Positions 42,138-55,000 of a stretch of DNA of 64,000 bases are shown here, in pieces (within the stretch, counting starts at the first letter, position 1; each line of letters begins with the position of its first letter). Both the position numbers and the translations under genes were made by a program. The notes under the pieces were generated by a model. The model worked only from the letters and a program-made list of their open reading frames with translations, was not told the origin of the DNA and searched no databases. Source of the DNA: Poa pratensis (taxonomy: Eukaryota; Streptophyta; Magnoliopsida; Poales; Poaceae); assembly GCA_947311845.1 (NCBI GenBank), contig CAMZMU010000052.1, positions 141,375,733 to 141,439,732 of the forward strand. The letters are read 5' to 3'.

Positions 42138-44030
42138 ACCTTTTCCCCCATTGCAGTCTTTTGCATCAAAGCGGACACCACTGTTTTGGTTCGTGCTCTT
42201 TTTATCTTGGTCGGCCATGTAAAATGTATTTCTATTTATCTCGTACCCTTTAAAAGTCAATAGAGTCGAAGATGGTGACTTGGCCAATAAGTATAGCTGT
42301 TCTCCAACATTGGTGTCATTAATCAGACGTCTTCGTAACTAACCGCCGAAAGTCTTCATGTGTACTTCATCAATACAATCTTTCGCGTATTGGGAGTGTA
42401 AAGAATTCTTCTGTTCCTCGATATACGGATCCGCCAAGCTGGAATTAAGTAGAACTGTGTAGTGTGCTCGAGTGAAAGAAGTCACGTCTTGACATAGTGT
42501 CACTTTCCTTCCTATAGTGCCTTTTCCACGTAGTCTCCCCTCATGGCGCGATTGAGGAACACCAATTGGCTTTAGATCAGGAATAAAGTCAACACAAAAC
42601 TCAATGGCCTCCTCTGTTCCATAGCCCTTGGAGATGCTTCCTTCTGGCCTAGCACGGTTATGAACATATTTCTTTAAGACTCCCATGAACCTCTCAAAGG
42701 GGAACATGTTGTGGAGAAACACAGGACCGAGAACCATAATCTCTTCGACTATGTGAACTAAGAGGTGCGTCATAATATTAAAGAAGGTTGGTGGGAACAC
42801 CAACTCGAAGCTGACAAGACATTGGACCACATCCTTCTCTAAACCTTTTAGAGTTAGTAGATTGATGACCTTCTGAGAAATTGCATCAGGAATGCACATA
42901 GCTTCACAATGGGTACTCGAACATTTTCCGGTAGAAGGCCCCCTCAATGTAACCGGAAGTAATTGTGTCATAATCACGTGGCAGTCATGAGACTTTAGGT
43001 TTTGGAATTTTTGCTCTGCCATGTTTATTATTCCCTTTATATTCGACGAGAAGCCAGATGGAACCTTCATGCTGCGAAGACATTCAAAAAATATTTTCTT
43101 CTCTTCTTTCGTAAGAGCGTAGCTCGCAGGACCTTGATGATTCTCCGGATGAGCGCCGTCTCGTTGGTTCATACGTTGATGGGCCTGCCTTGCTTCCGGT
43201 GTATCTTTTGACTTCCCATACACGCCCAAGAAGTTTAGCAGGTTGAAGCAAAGGTTTTTTGTCACGTTCATCACGTTGATTGCAGAGTGAACCTCTAGCT
43301 TGATCCAGTAGGGCAGCTCCCAGAATATAGATTTCTTCTTCCACATGGGTACGTGGTTGTTAGCGTCATTCGGAACAGATAGTGCGCCAGGACCCTTCCC
43401 AAAGATTACATTTAAATCCTTGACCATATCATATATAACAGAACCATCAGGACGGACATGCTTCGTCCGATTATCTACCTCACATTTGAAATGTTTGCCT
43501 TTCTTTCTTGCGGGATCTTTGGGTACAAGAAATCGACAATGGCCCAGGTAAATATTCTTGTTACCTAAATGTATACTTTCAGTATCACCTAAACAGTGCG
43601 TGCATGCATTGTATCCCTTATTTGACTGTCCTGAAATGTTACTAAGGGCAGGCCAATCATTGATGGTTACAAACAAGAGCGCTCGTAGGTCAAATTATGT
43701 TTCTTTGTACTCATCCCACACACGCACACCTTCTTCATGCCACAACTGTAAAAGTTCTTCAACCAATAGCCTCAGGTACACATCAATGTCGTTGCCAGGT
43801 TGCTTCGGGCCTTGGATGAGCACTGGCATCATAATGAACTTCCGCTTCATGCACAGCCAAGGAGGAAGGTTATAGATACATAGAGTCACATGCCAAGTGC
43901 TATGACTGGAGCTCTGCTCTCCAAAAGGATTAAAGCTATCTGTACTTAGACCAAATCTTAAGTTCCTAGCGTCATCTGCAAACGTCGGGAAATACCTGTC
44001 GATTTTTCTCCACTTCGACCCATCAGCGGG
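42138..44030 (-). pseudogene. CACTA tnp2-like transposase (Transposase_21), truncated
   Basis: This is the catalytic transposase of CACTA elements. From about 44030 downward the frame reads DGSKWRKIDRYFPTFADDAR, STDSFNPFGEQSS, LCIYNLPPWLCMKRKF, VLIQGPKQPGNDIDVYL, FVTINDWPALSNISGQS, CTHCLGDTESIHL, then the DUF4218-like region (LKSHDCHVIMTQLLP, MFPFERFMGVLKKYVHN) and the start of DUF4216 (GYEINRNTFYMADQDKKSTN). Lesions: TAA at 43695-43697, a TAG at about 42339-42341 where related proteins have Trp, the N-terminus lost at the gypsy B boundary, and the second half of DUF4216 missing because the sequence joins ORF1 at about 42137. It is not functional. Confidence 0.9.
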
Positions 44031-44425
44031 TGATACCCGTAGATGTGATAGCCTTCAGGTAGCTACCCGCGTGAAAAAGTAAACGGAGTTAGGTTGAGAC
44101 TCCAAGTGCAGAGTGTGAAGTAAGTGGAAGACGTGTTTTCCCCACGACGGTGACTCGAGGGTTTAATATCGAACTCTCGGGGAATCAGTAGTGAAAGATT
44201 TATCTTCCTATCCTTCTTTTGGTTACTGATACCCGTAGATGTGATAGCCTTCAGTAGCTACCTGTAAGATAAAGTAAACGCGGTTAGGTTGAGACTCCAA
44301 GTGCAGAGTGTGTAGTAAGTGGAAGACGTGTTTTCCCCACGAGGGTGACTCGAGGGTTTAATATCGAACTCTCGGGGAATCAGTAGTGAAAGTTTTATCT
44401 TCCTATCCTTCTTTTTGTTACCTAC
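44031..44425. repeat. Two-copy ~197-bp tandem repeat in the gypsy B LTR
   Basis: Both units start GATACCCGTAGATGTGATAG and share CTCCAAGTGCAGAGTGTG and GACGTGTTTTCCCCACGA. The first unit begins about 44031, the second about 44227. Confidence 0.85.
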
Positions 44426-45975
44426 AAAACAAAGTTAAATGTTTTGGTCCTCAACCTCACATGTGGTTGTCAAGCACAAGGTGTAAGAATGATATCAAGA
44501 TAGTATGTGATGCAAACAAGAAATAAATATGCAATGATGGTATGCAATGATGATGATAACAATGATAAATGATATTTTTGGGTTTTTAATGATGAATGCA
44601 AGATGTAAAAGTGTTTTTGTATTTTCGGATTTAATAATTGCAGAAAATGTAAAAGTGGTAAAAGTTGTTGGAAAGGTGTTTCTTATGATTAAAAATGGAC
44701 CGGGGTTCATGATTTCACAAATGCACTATCTCTTTAATAAAGTTGTAGACAATGGGACACTAGAGTTGACATATGATATTGCAACACAAAGTTTAATGAC
44801 AAGTTACTAATTATATGGGCATCACGTCCTAACATAGAGACATTTTAATTATTAGTCTCACTTATACTCCACCAAGATGCGAACTAAATCATAACACCTC
44901 AGTAATTAAGATGACTCAGAGTATAGCCTTAAGTATCATGACATGAAGTTAAAATAAGAACATGCTAGATCTAGTCACGGAGAAGTGGCATGGTCACCCA
45001 CAACCCTTGTAGCATGGTATTTTTGTTTATCCCTAGTGAGGCAACAAAGTAAGGTAAAACACCCAAGTGGATCGCGATATTACAGTGGTCAACTTACCGC
45101 ACTCACCACCCCCCGTTACTCCAAGTAATGCACACATCACCTCACACACGCTTTCATAAACATGCTTGATCAAAACAAGTAGACAAGAACATGGTACATA
45201 ATATGCATCTATATTCATAACTGAAACAAACATTTGCAATCTCAAACATATATTAACTCATAAAAAGATCCACCACATAGGTATTACATAGATGACCGTA
45301 ATCATGTTCAGCAGCTCATACGGTACTAATTAGTGAAGCTCAAAGATAGGAGAGATACATAAGTTACTTCCACAAACCCATAGTCCAGAGGTGGACTACT
45401 CCCTCTTCATCATGGAGACGGTGGAGAAGTCGATAGAGAAGATGGAGACCACACCGGCAGCGCCCCGCCGGAGGTTTCCCCCTCCAATCTGCAGCTCCAG
45501 ATCTCTGTTTTCATGTTTCTGTGTTTCGGCGGCGCTCCCTCCAGAGAACATCGAGGGATTATTTTTATAGGCGTTTTTAGGTCAAAACCTAGTCGGTGGA
45601 GAAAAGATCGACGGCAGCGGAGCGTCGAGGCCCCAGATGGGGGGTCCCACGCGGCCAGGTACAGAGGCCGCGTGGGCCCACCTGTTTTGGGCCTCGGGGC
45701 TCCGTTTGTTCGCTTCCTTCGCCCCAAGTCTTGTTCCTTCCAAATATTGACGGTCGTAAGTTTGCAGGTGATTTGGACGACGTTTGGGTCCCTGAAACAT
45801 AAAAGGAAAAAATAGGGTTTTCTGCCTGCGCAGGGTTAATTCCATAAAAATAGGAAATAAATATAATATTCCTAAAAATCATTATATAACAGTGATATAA
45901 CCCTTATATGATGCAAATATGATTGGAATATAAGTAATATAGTGCAAAGTTCATGTATGCATTTTACATGCATCA
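44031..45975 (-). repeat. 3' LTR of gypsy B (hybrid)
   Basis: The right part (45270-45975) matches the 5' LTR closely. The left part is unrelated to it and starts with a two-copy tandem repeat. The outermost bases TGATACCC still fit a TG...CA-type LTR end. Confidence 0.7.
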
Positions 45976-47268
45976 ACATCCCCAAGCTTAACCAATACTC
46001 GTCCTCGAGTATGAAGGTGATAAAACTAACATGGACTTTGCAATTTAATACTAACAATGGATATCAAAGATGATTACTACTGCTACATAGAGTCAAATGA
46101 TTCATTCTTCAAAGGAGTAGCAATATGCAAGATAGTTTATGAAGTGATATCAAGTATTCAAAGCAAGGATGTTCAATGATAGCTCACAAAGTGTAACATG
46201 AAAGAAAATAATATGGACCACATGTATGCATAATGATAAGTAAGAACATCCTACATTGGTCATAGAGTGTAGATGAAAATCTGAATATAAAAGGTGGACA
46301 CTTTGGAAAAGATATATATGTGAGTAGAGGTAAAGCATGCATAAGTTTCATCTAACTTCCAAACTCTTCTACTTAAGTTAATGATTGCAATGTGGTAATC
46401 CTTGGTGTCAAGCTCTCATTACCCCTATCATAGTATTTTGAATGATTAAAGTTTAAAGTGAAAGCAAATATGAGTAGTGTGCTTGACAAAGTAAATGTTG
46501 GATGTCTCATGCCCCTTGAATACAAGTACCTACACCATGAGTTACTCAACTTGGGAAAGAAAGCAAGTTCAAGTTATATATCATTGTAAGTAATAATAGT
46601 ATCATCAAGAGCGTCAACTGGGGTACCTCTTGTCCCAGGTTATGGAACAAGCCCATATCAAAATGACAAGACAAACAAACAAAATGAACAACCTCAACAC
46701 CCTTTTTATTTACCATTGGAATAGCTTTTTATTGTAAGGTGTATCACAGACGGTTCACCATAGTATGTAAGTAAATTTCCACCATGAATGATGCATGGCT
46801 TAGATTAGAGGCCTAGGCGTCTCTCTAACCATTTATACAAACTCATTTAAACTACTTCATTTCCACCTCATTTCACCTTGATAGGCATCCATAGACAAAA
46901 GTACATGATATCAACTAAATGAAATGAAGGAGCATGTTGAAAGCCTGCCATGTGACAGCACATATGAGCTAACTCCCAACCTCGGACATTTATCAAGCCA
47001 CTAACATCATAATCTTAATCACAATGGGTCATGTTTTATTTATGCAATAAAAGTAAAGTGTGCATCAAGTTCATGAGAGTTATATAACCAATTTTTCCCA
47101 TAACAATCAATAACATAAACATTTTCATTCAGAGGTATAGATAACTCAAATAACATGATAAACATACTCGGAATAGCATAAATCTAATAGGTAGATATGG
47201 TGGACTCGCTGGAATAACTTTGGTTGAAGGTGTTGGAAACAAGTTTTCACTTGTTGAAATTTTTGGGC
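45976..47268 (-). other. Non-coding internal part of gypsy B
   Basis: AT-rich sequence with no domain-bearing ORF. It begins (on -) just upstream of the polypurine tract and is interrupted at 47271 by CACTA-2. Confidence 0.6.
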
Positions 47269-47470
47269 TAGCACTACAAGAAATGTGTCAACTAGTGACT
47301 TTTCTATAGTGACCAGGGAAAATTGGTCATAGATCTATGACCAATTGAAGCCATTTGGTCATACACAACTTTGGAGGGTCTAAAACTGAAACAATTGTGA
47401 CTTTTCTTGTCTGAATAGTCATAACCTGGTTAGATGAATTGGTCATAAACTAAAAAGCTCTGACATATTG

Positions 47471-48771
47471 GAGAGGGGATTTGGTGCCCGAGCACATGTG
47501 CACCCTTTATCTGGACCGTGCGGAAATGGTTGAGATTATGAAACTGTCCCTTGTCGTCATGTGCGGAGGGACGGTAAAAGTCGGAGAGGCGCGGTAAATC
47601 GGAGCAGCCACCTTGGATGGCGGGACCCCCCCTCTGTCGCCGGGTTGATCAGCCTTGGCCTCGAGCATCCAGACTAGCCTCGGCATGGCATCTCCGACCT
47701 CCTTGCTGGCCTTGCCGACGTTGCACAGTTCCGCCAGCGCCATGGCAGCCTCCGTGCGGGTGCTAGACTTGTTGCTGCCCAGCGCGGCCACGATGTGGCT
47801 GACGAAGCTGGCCGAGACGGCTATCTCGGCGATGTAGCAGAAGGACGCCATGTTCCGGAGGAGCCCGAACGCGGGAGCCAGGCCCGGCTCGTCGCCGCGG
47901 CAGGACTCCAAGAAGTAATTGACGCAGCCGAGTGCGCCTTCTTGGAAAGCCTCGACCTTTAGCCTCTGGCCCTCGTCGCCGTCGCTGGCCGTCAGGTTCT
48001 GGAGGCAGCCGAGCGCGAGCTCCTGCGCTCGGGGCGTGCCGAGCGAGATGAGATGCACGAGCAAGGGGACAGCAGGTCCGGGAAACCGGCGATGTTCCGG
48101 AGCACGCCCGCCGCGGCAGCCTGCGACGCGGGGGTGCCGGCGGCGCAGGCCACGAGGAGCGCGGCCACGCCGCCGTGCGACGCGACGGCTGCCGCTGCGT
48201 CATGCGACGAGGCGGTGAGCGGTTCCAGAGCGAGGCATGCCTGCTCGGCGCTGGCTCCGCCGGCTTCCAGGGCGCGGCAGAGATGGGGTACGACGGTGCC
48301 CGATTCCTGGATCAGGGCGTCGGAGGACGCGAAGGCGGCGAGCACGGACACGGCCTTGTCGCGTGAAGCGGGTAGGAGGTCGCCGGAGTCGAGCATCGCT
48401 GCGACCGCGGAGACGGCGGCGGCGGAGGATGACGCCGGGAGGGAGCCGACGGACTCGGCGAGCGAGTCCAGCGCCGCGGCGCGGGAAACGGTGGAGCCGA
48501 GTCGGAGGCGGGGCAGGAGGCTGCCGGATCCATTACCGTCGCCCACAGCGTCGGCTGGGGTGACGAGCAGTGAAACGCTGGGCGGTGAGAGACCGTCCGT
48601 TCCGTTGTCCTCTGGCGCCTTACTCGTCATTATTGAGTGCACATGGTGGGCCACGCGTCTAATTTACCACGGTAAAAATGATCTGGAGAGGACGACGGAT
48701 GCGGATCTCGATGTGAATGTAGGTACAGGATAAAGGGAGCAAGTGTGCTCGGGCACCAAAATGGATTTTCG
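47471..48771 (-). mobile_element. Pack-MULE carrying an ARM-repeat gene, 9-bp TSD
   Basis: GACATATTG flanks the 1.3-kb insert (47462-47470 and 48772-48780). Its ends share an inverted repeat with the core TTTGGTGCCCGAGCACA, then a CCCTTTAT block. A Mutator-type 9-bp TSD plus nearly complete occupation by a cellular-type coding sequence is the definition of a Pack-MULE. CACTA-2 subterminal sequence continues on both sides. Confidence 0.85.
47507..48630 (-). pseudogene. Armadillo-repeat protein gene copy, one frameshift
   Basis: Armadillo repeats form a helical scaffold for protein binding, and plant members include U-box ligases and vacuole-linked proteins. The - strand sequence starts at the ATG 48628-48630 (MTSKAPEDNG; a second in-frame Met lies 8 codons upstream). 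It has repeat units such as VSAVAAMLDSGDLLPA, GTVVPHLCRALEAGG, HGGVAALLVACAAG, LVHLISLGTPRAQELALGCL, ALGCVNYFLES, AEIAVSASFVSHIVAALGSN. At about 48073 a one-base deletion shifts frame between PDLL and PLLVHLIS. The tail after LVWMLEAKADQP looks diverged. No U-box is seen. No introns; it may be a captured single-exon gene. Confidence 0.82.
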
Positions 48772-48780
48772 GACATATTG

Positions 48781-51700
48781 CCTTTTCTTTAGCCGCCTGT
48801 GACCAATTTAAATGGTCATTAATATTAGTGGACTGCCAACTCAGCTTCTTGCCTACGTGTCAGTGCTTAGTTGGCAGTTTTGCTTACGTGTCATTGCTTA
48901 TGTGTCATTTTCGCTTAGTTGTCACTCTGATTGGACAGTCAACTCAGCAGTCTCGCCTACGTGTCACTGCTTATGTGTAACATCCCAATATTTTGGAATG
49001 TTTAAAAATCATTAAAAATTGAAACTTTTATTTTTGTTAAACAAAAAACATTAAAATTCTAACAGAAACCAAATAATAGAAAACATTTGGCATCTTCAAA
49101 AAAAAAAGTTTAAAATATCCAAGTAATCTTTAATTTCAAAATTTGAGTTTAGTTTAAATTATTTTATTCAAGGTATTTCAAAGAAACCTTCATCTCCTAA
49201 AATGTTTTATTCCAATTATTAGATTTTAAATATTTCACTTTTGACTATTTATTAAACCCTAAAACAATATCTATAAAGTATTTTAAAGCTTGTTCTATTT
49301 AATTTTTTTTGGTTTTGATTCAATTAAATTTATTTGAAAAACAAATAAGTTTAAAATTACTTATTTTTAATATTTACATTTGTGGTAGTTTTATTTGATT
49401 TTAAAAAGTCACAAATGATTTTATTAAAAACCTATTTTAAAATGACATAAAGTGTCAATTAAGCAAATATACAATATTTTGAATTTATATTTTTGAAATG
49501 TATTGGAAAAGTGTGTTTGAATATTTAAATTGATAGATATTAATTTTACCAATCTGTAGAAACAAGTTTGAAGTATTTTGGACTTTTAAAACAAAAGATA
49601 TAAAAGAAATAAGAAAAATAGAAATAGAAAAAGAGAAAGAAAACAATAACGGGCCACCTGCCCGAACCGAACTGGGGCGAAGCCCATCTCCCCAGCTAGC
49701 AAGCAGCCTATGTTCTTTTTTTTCTCTCTCCTTTCTTCTATTTTTCTGTTGGGCCGAATCTGGCCCAACTAGGGGAGGCGGGGGCCGGTCGGTCTGGTTC
49801 GGCTGCGCTGGTGGGCTAGGCTGGCTCGGTTGATTCTTTTTTTTGTTCTTTTCTTTTTATTCTTTTCTGTTTTCTTTTATAACTTTTAATTTTGAACTCC
49901 AATTTCAACCAAATAAATTTTGAAAATTTTGTAAAGATGTCCTCTGTCATTGTGGACTATTAGTACTGTTTTTGGACAAAATAAAATACAAAATACAAAA
50001 TACCCCTAAAGTGGCCATAACATCTGTCATTTGATTGCTCTAAAAAAACATCTGTCATTTGACATGAAAGGTGTGAATCTTCGTACATGATAGCTCATTT
50101 CTGTGAACATGTTTTTAAAATATTATGATACGTTCTTAGTCAAACTAAAATTTAACAAAATATCACAAACCTTATATATTGCTTTACATAACGTTTTAAG
50201 GAATTTGAAGTATTTGGATTATTTTTTAAATTCAAATGCAAGGTTTGAAAATTATGCCGGGATGAAATGCAAACATCCAAATCTATACCTTGAATGTTTT
50301 AAAATTATGCCGGGAATGTTTCAAAATCTAGCGGTTTCCAGCTGAATCGGCATGGTACCGTTTAAATGGGCATAAATAGGTAAATAGCTCGGAAATGCAT
50401 GCCTTTGGGTGAATGTACATAGAATGATGTCTACTTTGTGAAGAAAATGTATCGGTGCCATTTTGGACGACACTCTCGGTAGCCGCTTCACAAAAAATGC
50501 TATTTTAAGCAATTGAAAAATGAAAAGTGGTTTTTTTTGTGAAACATGTCGAAATCTTTGTTCGGCAACATTGCTTGCCATCCCACAATGAACACATGTG
50601 CCAATTTTGGGCTCATTTGGACAAACTATGTCATGAATGTGGCCAAAACATTGCTCCTTCATCTTGAAAGTTATGAATGTTCGTTCGTGATAACAAGTTT
50701 CTGAGAACATTTTTCCAGTAAAACTTCCGCAACGCAAGTTTATAATTTTTTGTGGTAACTAGGTCACATATGATGACGCTACGCGAAGGTTTTCCATTTT
50801 TTTTGATGTTTTTTGAATTTTGTGTGCTCATTTGAAAATCTAGTCGAATTCGTGGCCATGACCGTTTGTGTCTAGTGTTTGAATCATGTGGATATTTTGA
50901 TGTATCTCTGATGAAATGGATACTTGTGAATCTAAAAATGAAATTTAGGAAAAATAACGGGCAAGCTGTGTGGCAGCTGCAGTTCAAAATCTAGCCGTTT
51001 CTAGCTGAATCGGCAGGAAGCCATTTAAATGGCCGGAAATAGGCAGAGAGCTCAGAAATGCATGCCTTTTGGTGATTGTACATGATATTATGTCTACTTT
51101 GTGAAGAAAATGTATCGGTGCCATTTTGGACGACTTTCTCGGTAGGCGCTTCACAAAAAACGCTATTTTAACCACTTGAAAAATGGAAAGTGGTTTTTTT
51201 TGTGAAACATGTCGAAATCTTTGGTCGGCAACATTGCTTGCCATCCCACAATGAACAGATGTGCCAAATTTAGGCACATTTCGACAAACTATGGCATGAA
51301 TGTGTCCAAAACATTGCTCCTTCGTCTTGAAAGTTATGAATGTTCGTTCCTGATAGCAAGTTTCTGTGAACACTTTTTCAGTAAAACTACCACAATGTAA
51401 GTTTAAATTTTTTTGTGCTAACTAGGTCACATATCATGACTCCACGTGAAGGTTTTCCATTTCTTCGATTTTTTTTTGAATTTCGTATGCCGATTTCAAT
51501 ATACGGTCAAAACGGCGGACATGACCATTTGTACCTAGGGGTTGAATCTTGGGAAAATTTTGTTGTATCTCTGATGAAATAGGTACTTGTGTACCAAAAT
51601 ATAATTTTTTCAAAAAATCATAAGAAAACTATGAGGCACCTGTAGTTCAAATTTGACCCGGTTCCAACTGAATCGGCAGGAATTTGTCTTTTTTACGAGA

Positions 51701-52160
51701 GGTAGATAGAAACTGTTTAACACGCAACCATTTGGTTAATTGTAAATATTATGTGGTATAGTATTTTTAGAAAATGTATTTCTCCTATCTTACCACATAT
51801 TTTCGGTAGTTGCTTCACAAAATAACCCATTTCTTGCACTCGGAATATGATAAATGATTTTTTTGTGCACGGAAAATGAAAACTTTATTCAACAACATTG
51901 TTCATGGTTCTAAGATGAACGTCTATGCCTAATATGGGCACATTTGAACAAACTATTCCATGAATGTGGCCATAACATTTATCATTTGGCTTGCATCTTC
52001 ACAAAATAAAATTTCAATGAATTACTGTTTCTTCTCCGTTGCATCGTATGTGCACTTTTATAGTCTTTTTATAAATTGTTGTGCTCCAATTTTGTAACAA
52101 AATTTTGGTTCATTCTTCACATAAATAGAGACAGTTCAAGTTTTTTTTACCATCAAAACT
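48781..52160. other. AT-rich non-coding part of CACTA-2
   Basis: It starts with CACTA subterminal repeats (CTTACGTGTCATTGCTTA-type words, 48830-48980), followed by AT-rich DNA without genes and the 663-bp tandem repeat from 50321. Confidence 0.6.
50321..52080. repeat. 663-bp tandem repeat, two good copies and one diverged
   Basis: Copies start at 50321, 50984 and 51647 (TCAAAATCTAGC / TCAAATTTGACC followed by AGCTGAATCGGCA or AACTGAATCGGCA), which gives an exact 663-bp period twice. The third copy is strongly diverged. Shared inner words include GAAAATGTATCGGTGCCATT and AAAGTGGTTTTTTTTGTGAA. Confidence 0.85.
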
Positions 52161-54620
52161 ATTTTTGCGACTGGGCCCAAACTGGCCCAGCCTAGCGCTA
52201 TTAGTCCTGTTAGAGAGCCGAAGTAGTTTGAGACGTTGGATGCCGATCGGACGGTCTGGAGTGCCCGCATCAGTTATAAAACAGCTCGTCGCTGTCGCCC
52301 CCGTGGGAAAACCCTAGCTCCTCCGAATCGATCCCCATCCGCAGTTCGAACCCTAGCCGCCAGCCCCATCCATTCCCTTCCTCGCGCTATCCGCCGCTCT
52401 CCCATCACCCCGCCGCCATCACTCCATATCCCCTCTCCGGTGCACGGAGTCCAGACCAACAGCCACCCCTCTGCGGAGCTCGGCGTCCAGACCAGCAGGT
52501 GCTCTTGGTCAACCCCGACAAGGACGCCGCCGGATAACCTCTCCCCTGACAGCACTGTCTGCAGATCCATGGCAGGCGTCTCGACCAGATCCCCTCAGCC
52601 CGCGTCTTCCTCACCGATGCCGGCGGGAGTGCCGACCGAACTTCTACACCGTCGCCACAGCAGCAGCTCGACGGCCGCCCCTCCACGCCGGAAACGCAGA
52701 TCGAGGAGCGATTTCGTTCGTCTACTTCGTCGGGCGGTTGCTCTTCGCCTCCCTCTTTTTCTCTCCGCCTACCAGTAGTAAGTCCTCCAAACCCTCTTTT
52801 CGCACCTCTCCAGATCTCGTCCGTCGTCACCGCTTTCGAGCCGAGACGTATGATCCTCGCTCCACTAGTTGCTCGGGTTTAGGCGTCAACGCGTGGCGTG
52901 TTCGTGGATTGGATCTCGCTTGGTGCGGCAGATCACGGTCGTGGGGGATAGAGATGTGGGGACGACATACACATAGTCACGTAGATACTGGCTGCCCCCC
53001 ATACTTGCAGGTCTAGCTCCACTGGATGCTATGTATACCCAACGCCTGAGTCGATTGATCATCTACTGTGCAGCTACTTTGAATTGCGATTTGTTTCCAT
53101 GCCATGAATAATACTAACCTCTGAATTTAAGCATCACTGCAAGTGTGTACAATTGTTTCTTGCTGCCAGCCTTGTTAGGCCTCCAAAAATCCATTGTTTG
53201 GAGGCTCTCTGATCTCTGAGTTTGTGATTAGCAGGAGAAAAAACATATGAATGTAGGTGTGTTAGTGTCAGGACTGCTGTTATTGATTTTCAGTAGGATA
53301 AAAACATATGGAACATATGAATTGCTGTGACAAAAGAAACTGGTTCACATGTATACTCTGGTTGGCTGGTTGTGTAATTTTTTTAGTGTAGGTCATTGAA
53401 GGAGTGAGTGATATATGTTCTGCTTGTGTCGAACAGTTACTATGTACCATGCTTAGTATTTACTGAACTGATGCATTTGGGCATCGAATATGGGCATCCA
53501 TATATAATATAGACAATATGTATATACATCTGTCATGATGTACATGGTTCAGGAACTATGGTAACATGGAGTTTGCTCTACTAGTGATAGTAGGATAATG
53601 GAAACACCACTACTAATTTTTTTTCCTGTTTTTGTCTACTAATCATCATTTACTATAATCTGTCTTCTGCATGCTCACATGTGTTGGTATGTTTCCAGGT
53701 TAGATGCTAATTGTACGCCTTCAGCTTGCTCTGTTCTGGTTCCGGCGTCGGTGGTGGTGCTGCTCCTGGGATGGCTACGAGCTGATAGGCTCGGCTGCTT
53801 TTCCTGGCCGTTGCCGTGTTGGTGAAGCTTAGCCTAGGCTACAACCCCCTCTGGTGAGCTCCTCAGGTCCCCTTCTAGCCCTGCTATTTGCTCCATGCCT
53901 CCATGGTGCCACGACCATGGAGCCGTCGTGTGGTGTAATTGTTCAATTTTTATCCTAGTCGAGCACTCGATGATATGGTATCTGTTTGTATATGGTGCAG
54001 GAACTCCAGCAGACTATGGTGGAGATGTTCTCGCTGAAGTTGGCCAGTGCCACCTATAGCAAAGATCAGAGGGATGGTCTCCATCCTAGGTAACTGCTTC
54101 ACGAAGATCATCAGCCCCAAGGTACATATACTATGTATCCGCAAAGATGAATCACCCAGCTGGTGTTATAATAGGTACTATTGATTCCATATTATTCTGT
54201 ATACACAAATTTGTATGATTTCTATGCTTGACATAAAGAGATGAGCTAAATGATGTATTCCTGCTCTTGGCTGCATGGAGTTATTGGCTTGATTTCTAAT
54301 TTCTGTTATGATCTGGTCGCTGGGTATAGCAAACTCAGAGGAGCATATGATTGCTAGGAACTATAGTTTAGTGTGCCACTGTTTAACTTAGTGTTTGCAA
54401 TTGTAACTAGTACTGATCCCCACTTCTGTTCTTGCAGACCCAAAGGAGCCCTGATGCTATACTTCTGTGCTGGAGCACATCGACTCGAAGGAGACCCAAG
54501 GGCAGTGTGCTGGAGCATGCTGGAGCACAACAACAGAGCTTGGAAAGCATCAGTTATTAACAAAGAAGCACAATCGGTAGCTGTGCTCCATGAAAGGATG
54601 ATAACACTGTAGAGCTTGTA
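52160..54620 (+). other. Possible transcription unit in CACTA-2
   Basis: A TATAAAA box (about 52275) is followed by GC-rich 5'UTR-like sequence and a 180-codon open frame (from 52236) without a recognised domain. A donor-like GTAAGT lies near 52779. Acceptor-like pyrimidine-rich CAG sites precede exon-like pieces near 53699, 54001 and 54438. This could be a promoter plus leader exons taken from a host gene, or a CACTA-encoded RNA. Evidence is limited to these signals. Confidence 0.3.
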
Positions 54621-54732
54621 AAGCATCAGTTATTATTACCGCCTGTAACTGTTATTGCCATTGTAGTGTGTTATTTGTAGAGCAGAAGCTCCATATTGGA
54701 TCTGAATTTAATTGCTTACTAGAACCTGATGT

Positions 54733-55000
54733 ACTGTCAACTGGGACCCACTGATCAGGAACTGACTACATGGGCCCACTGAAAAACTGACAAATGGGAC
54801 CCACCAGCAAGGAACTGACAATTCGGACCCACTAGCCAAAAACTGACATTTCGGACCCACTTGCCAGAAACTGACAAAAGGGACCTACTAGCCAGAACCT
54901 GACAGTAGGGACCCACATGTCAGAAGCTGACCACTTTGACCCACATGTCAGAGAGCTGACCATTGGGTCCCACACGCCAGAACTGACAACTGGAACCCAC
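54733..55000. repeat. ~28-bp minisatellite in CACTA-2
   Basis: About nine units of the form GGGACCCACTRGCCAGAAACTGACA with substitutions and 1-2 base length changes. It lies just inside the right subterminal region. Confidence 0.85.

Noticed and set aside
44031..44425. CRISPR-like or satellite array
   Set aside because: Only two units of about 197 bp, part of a plant LTR; no spacers.
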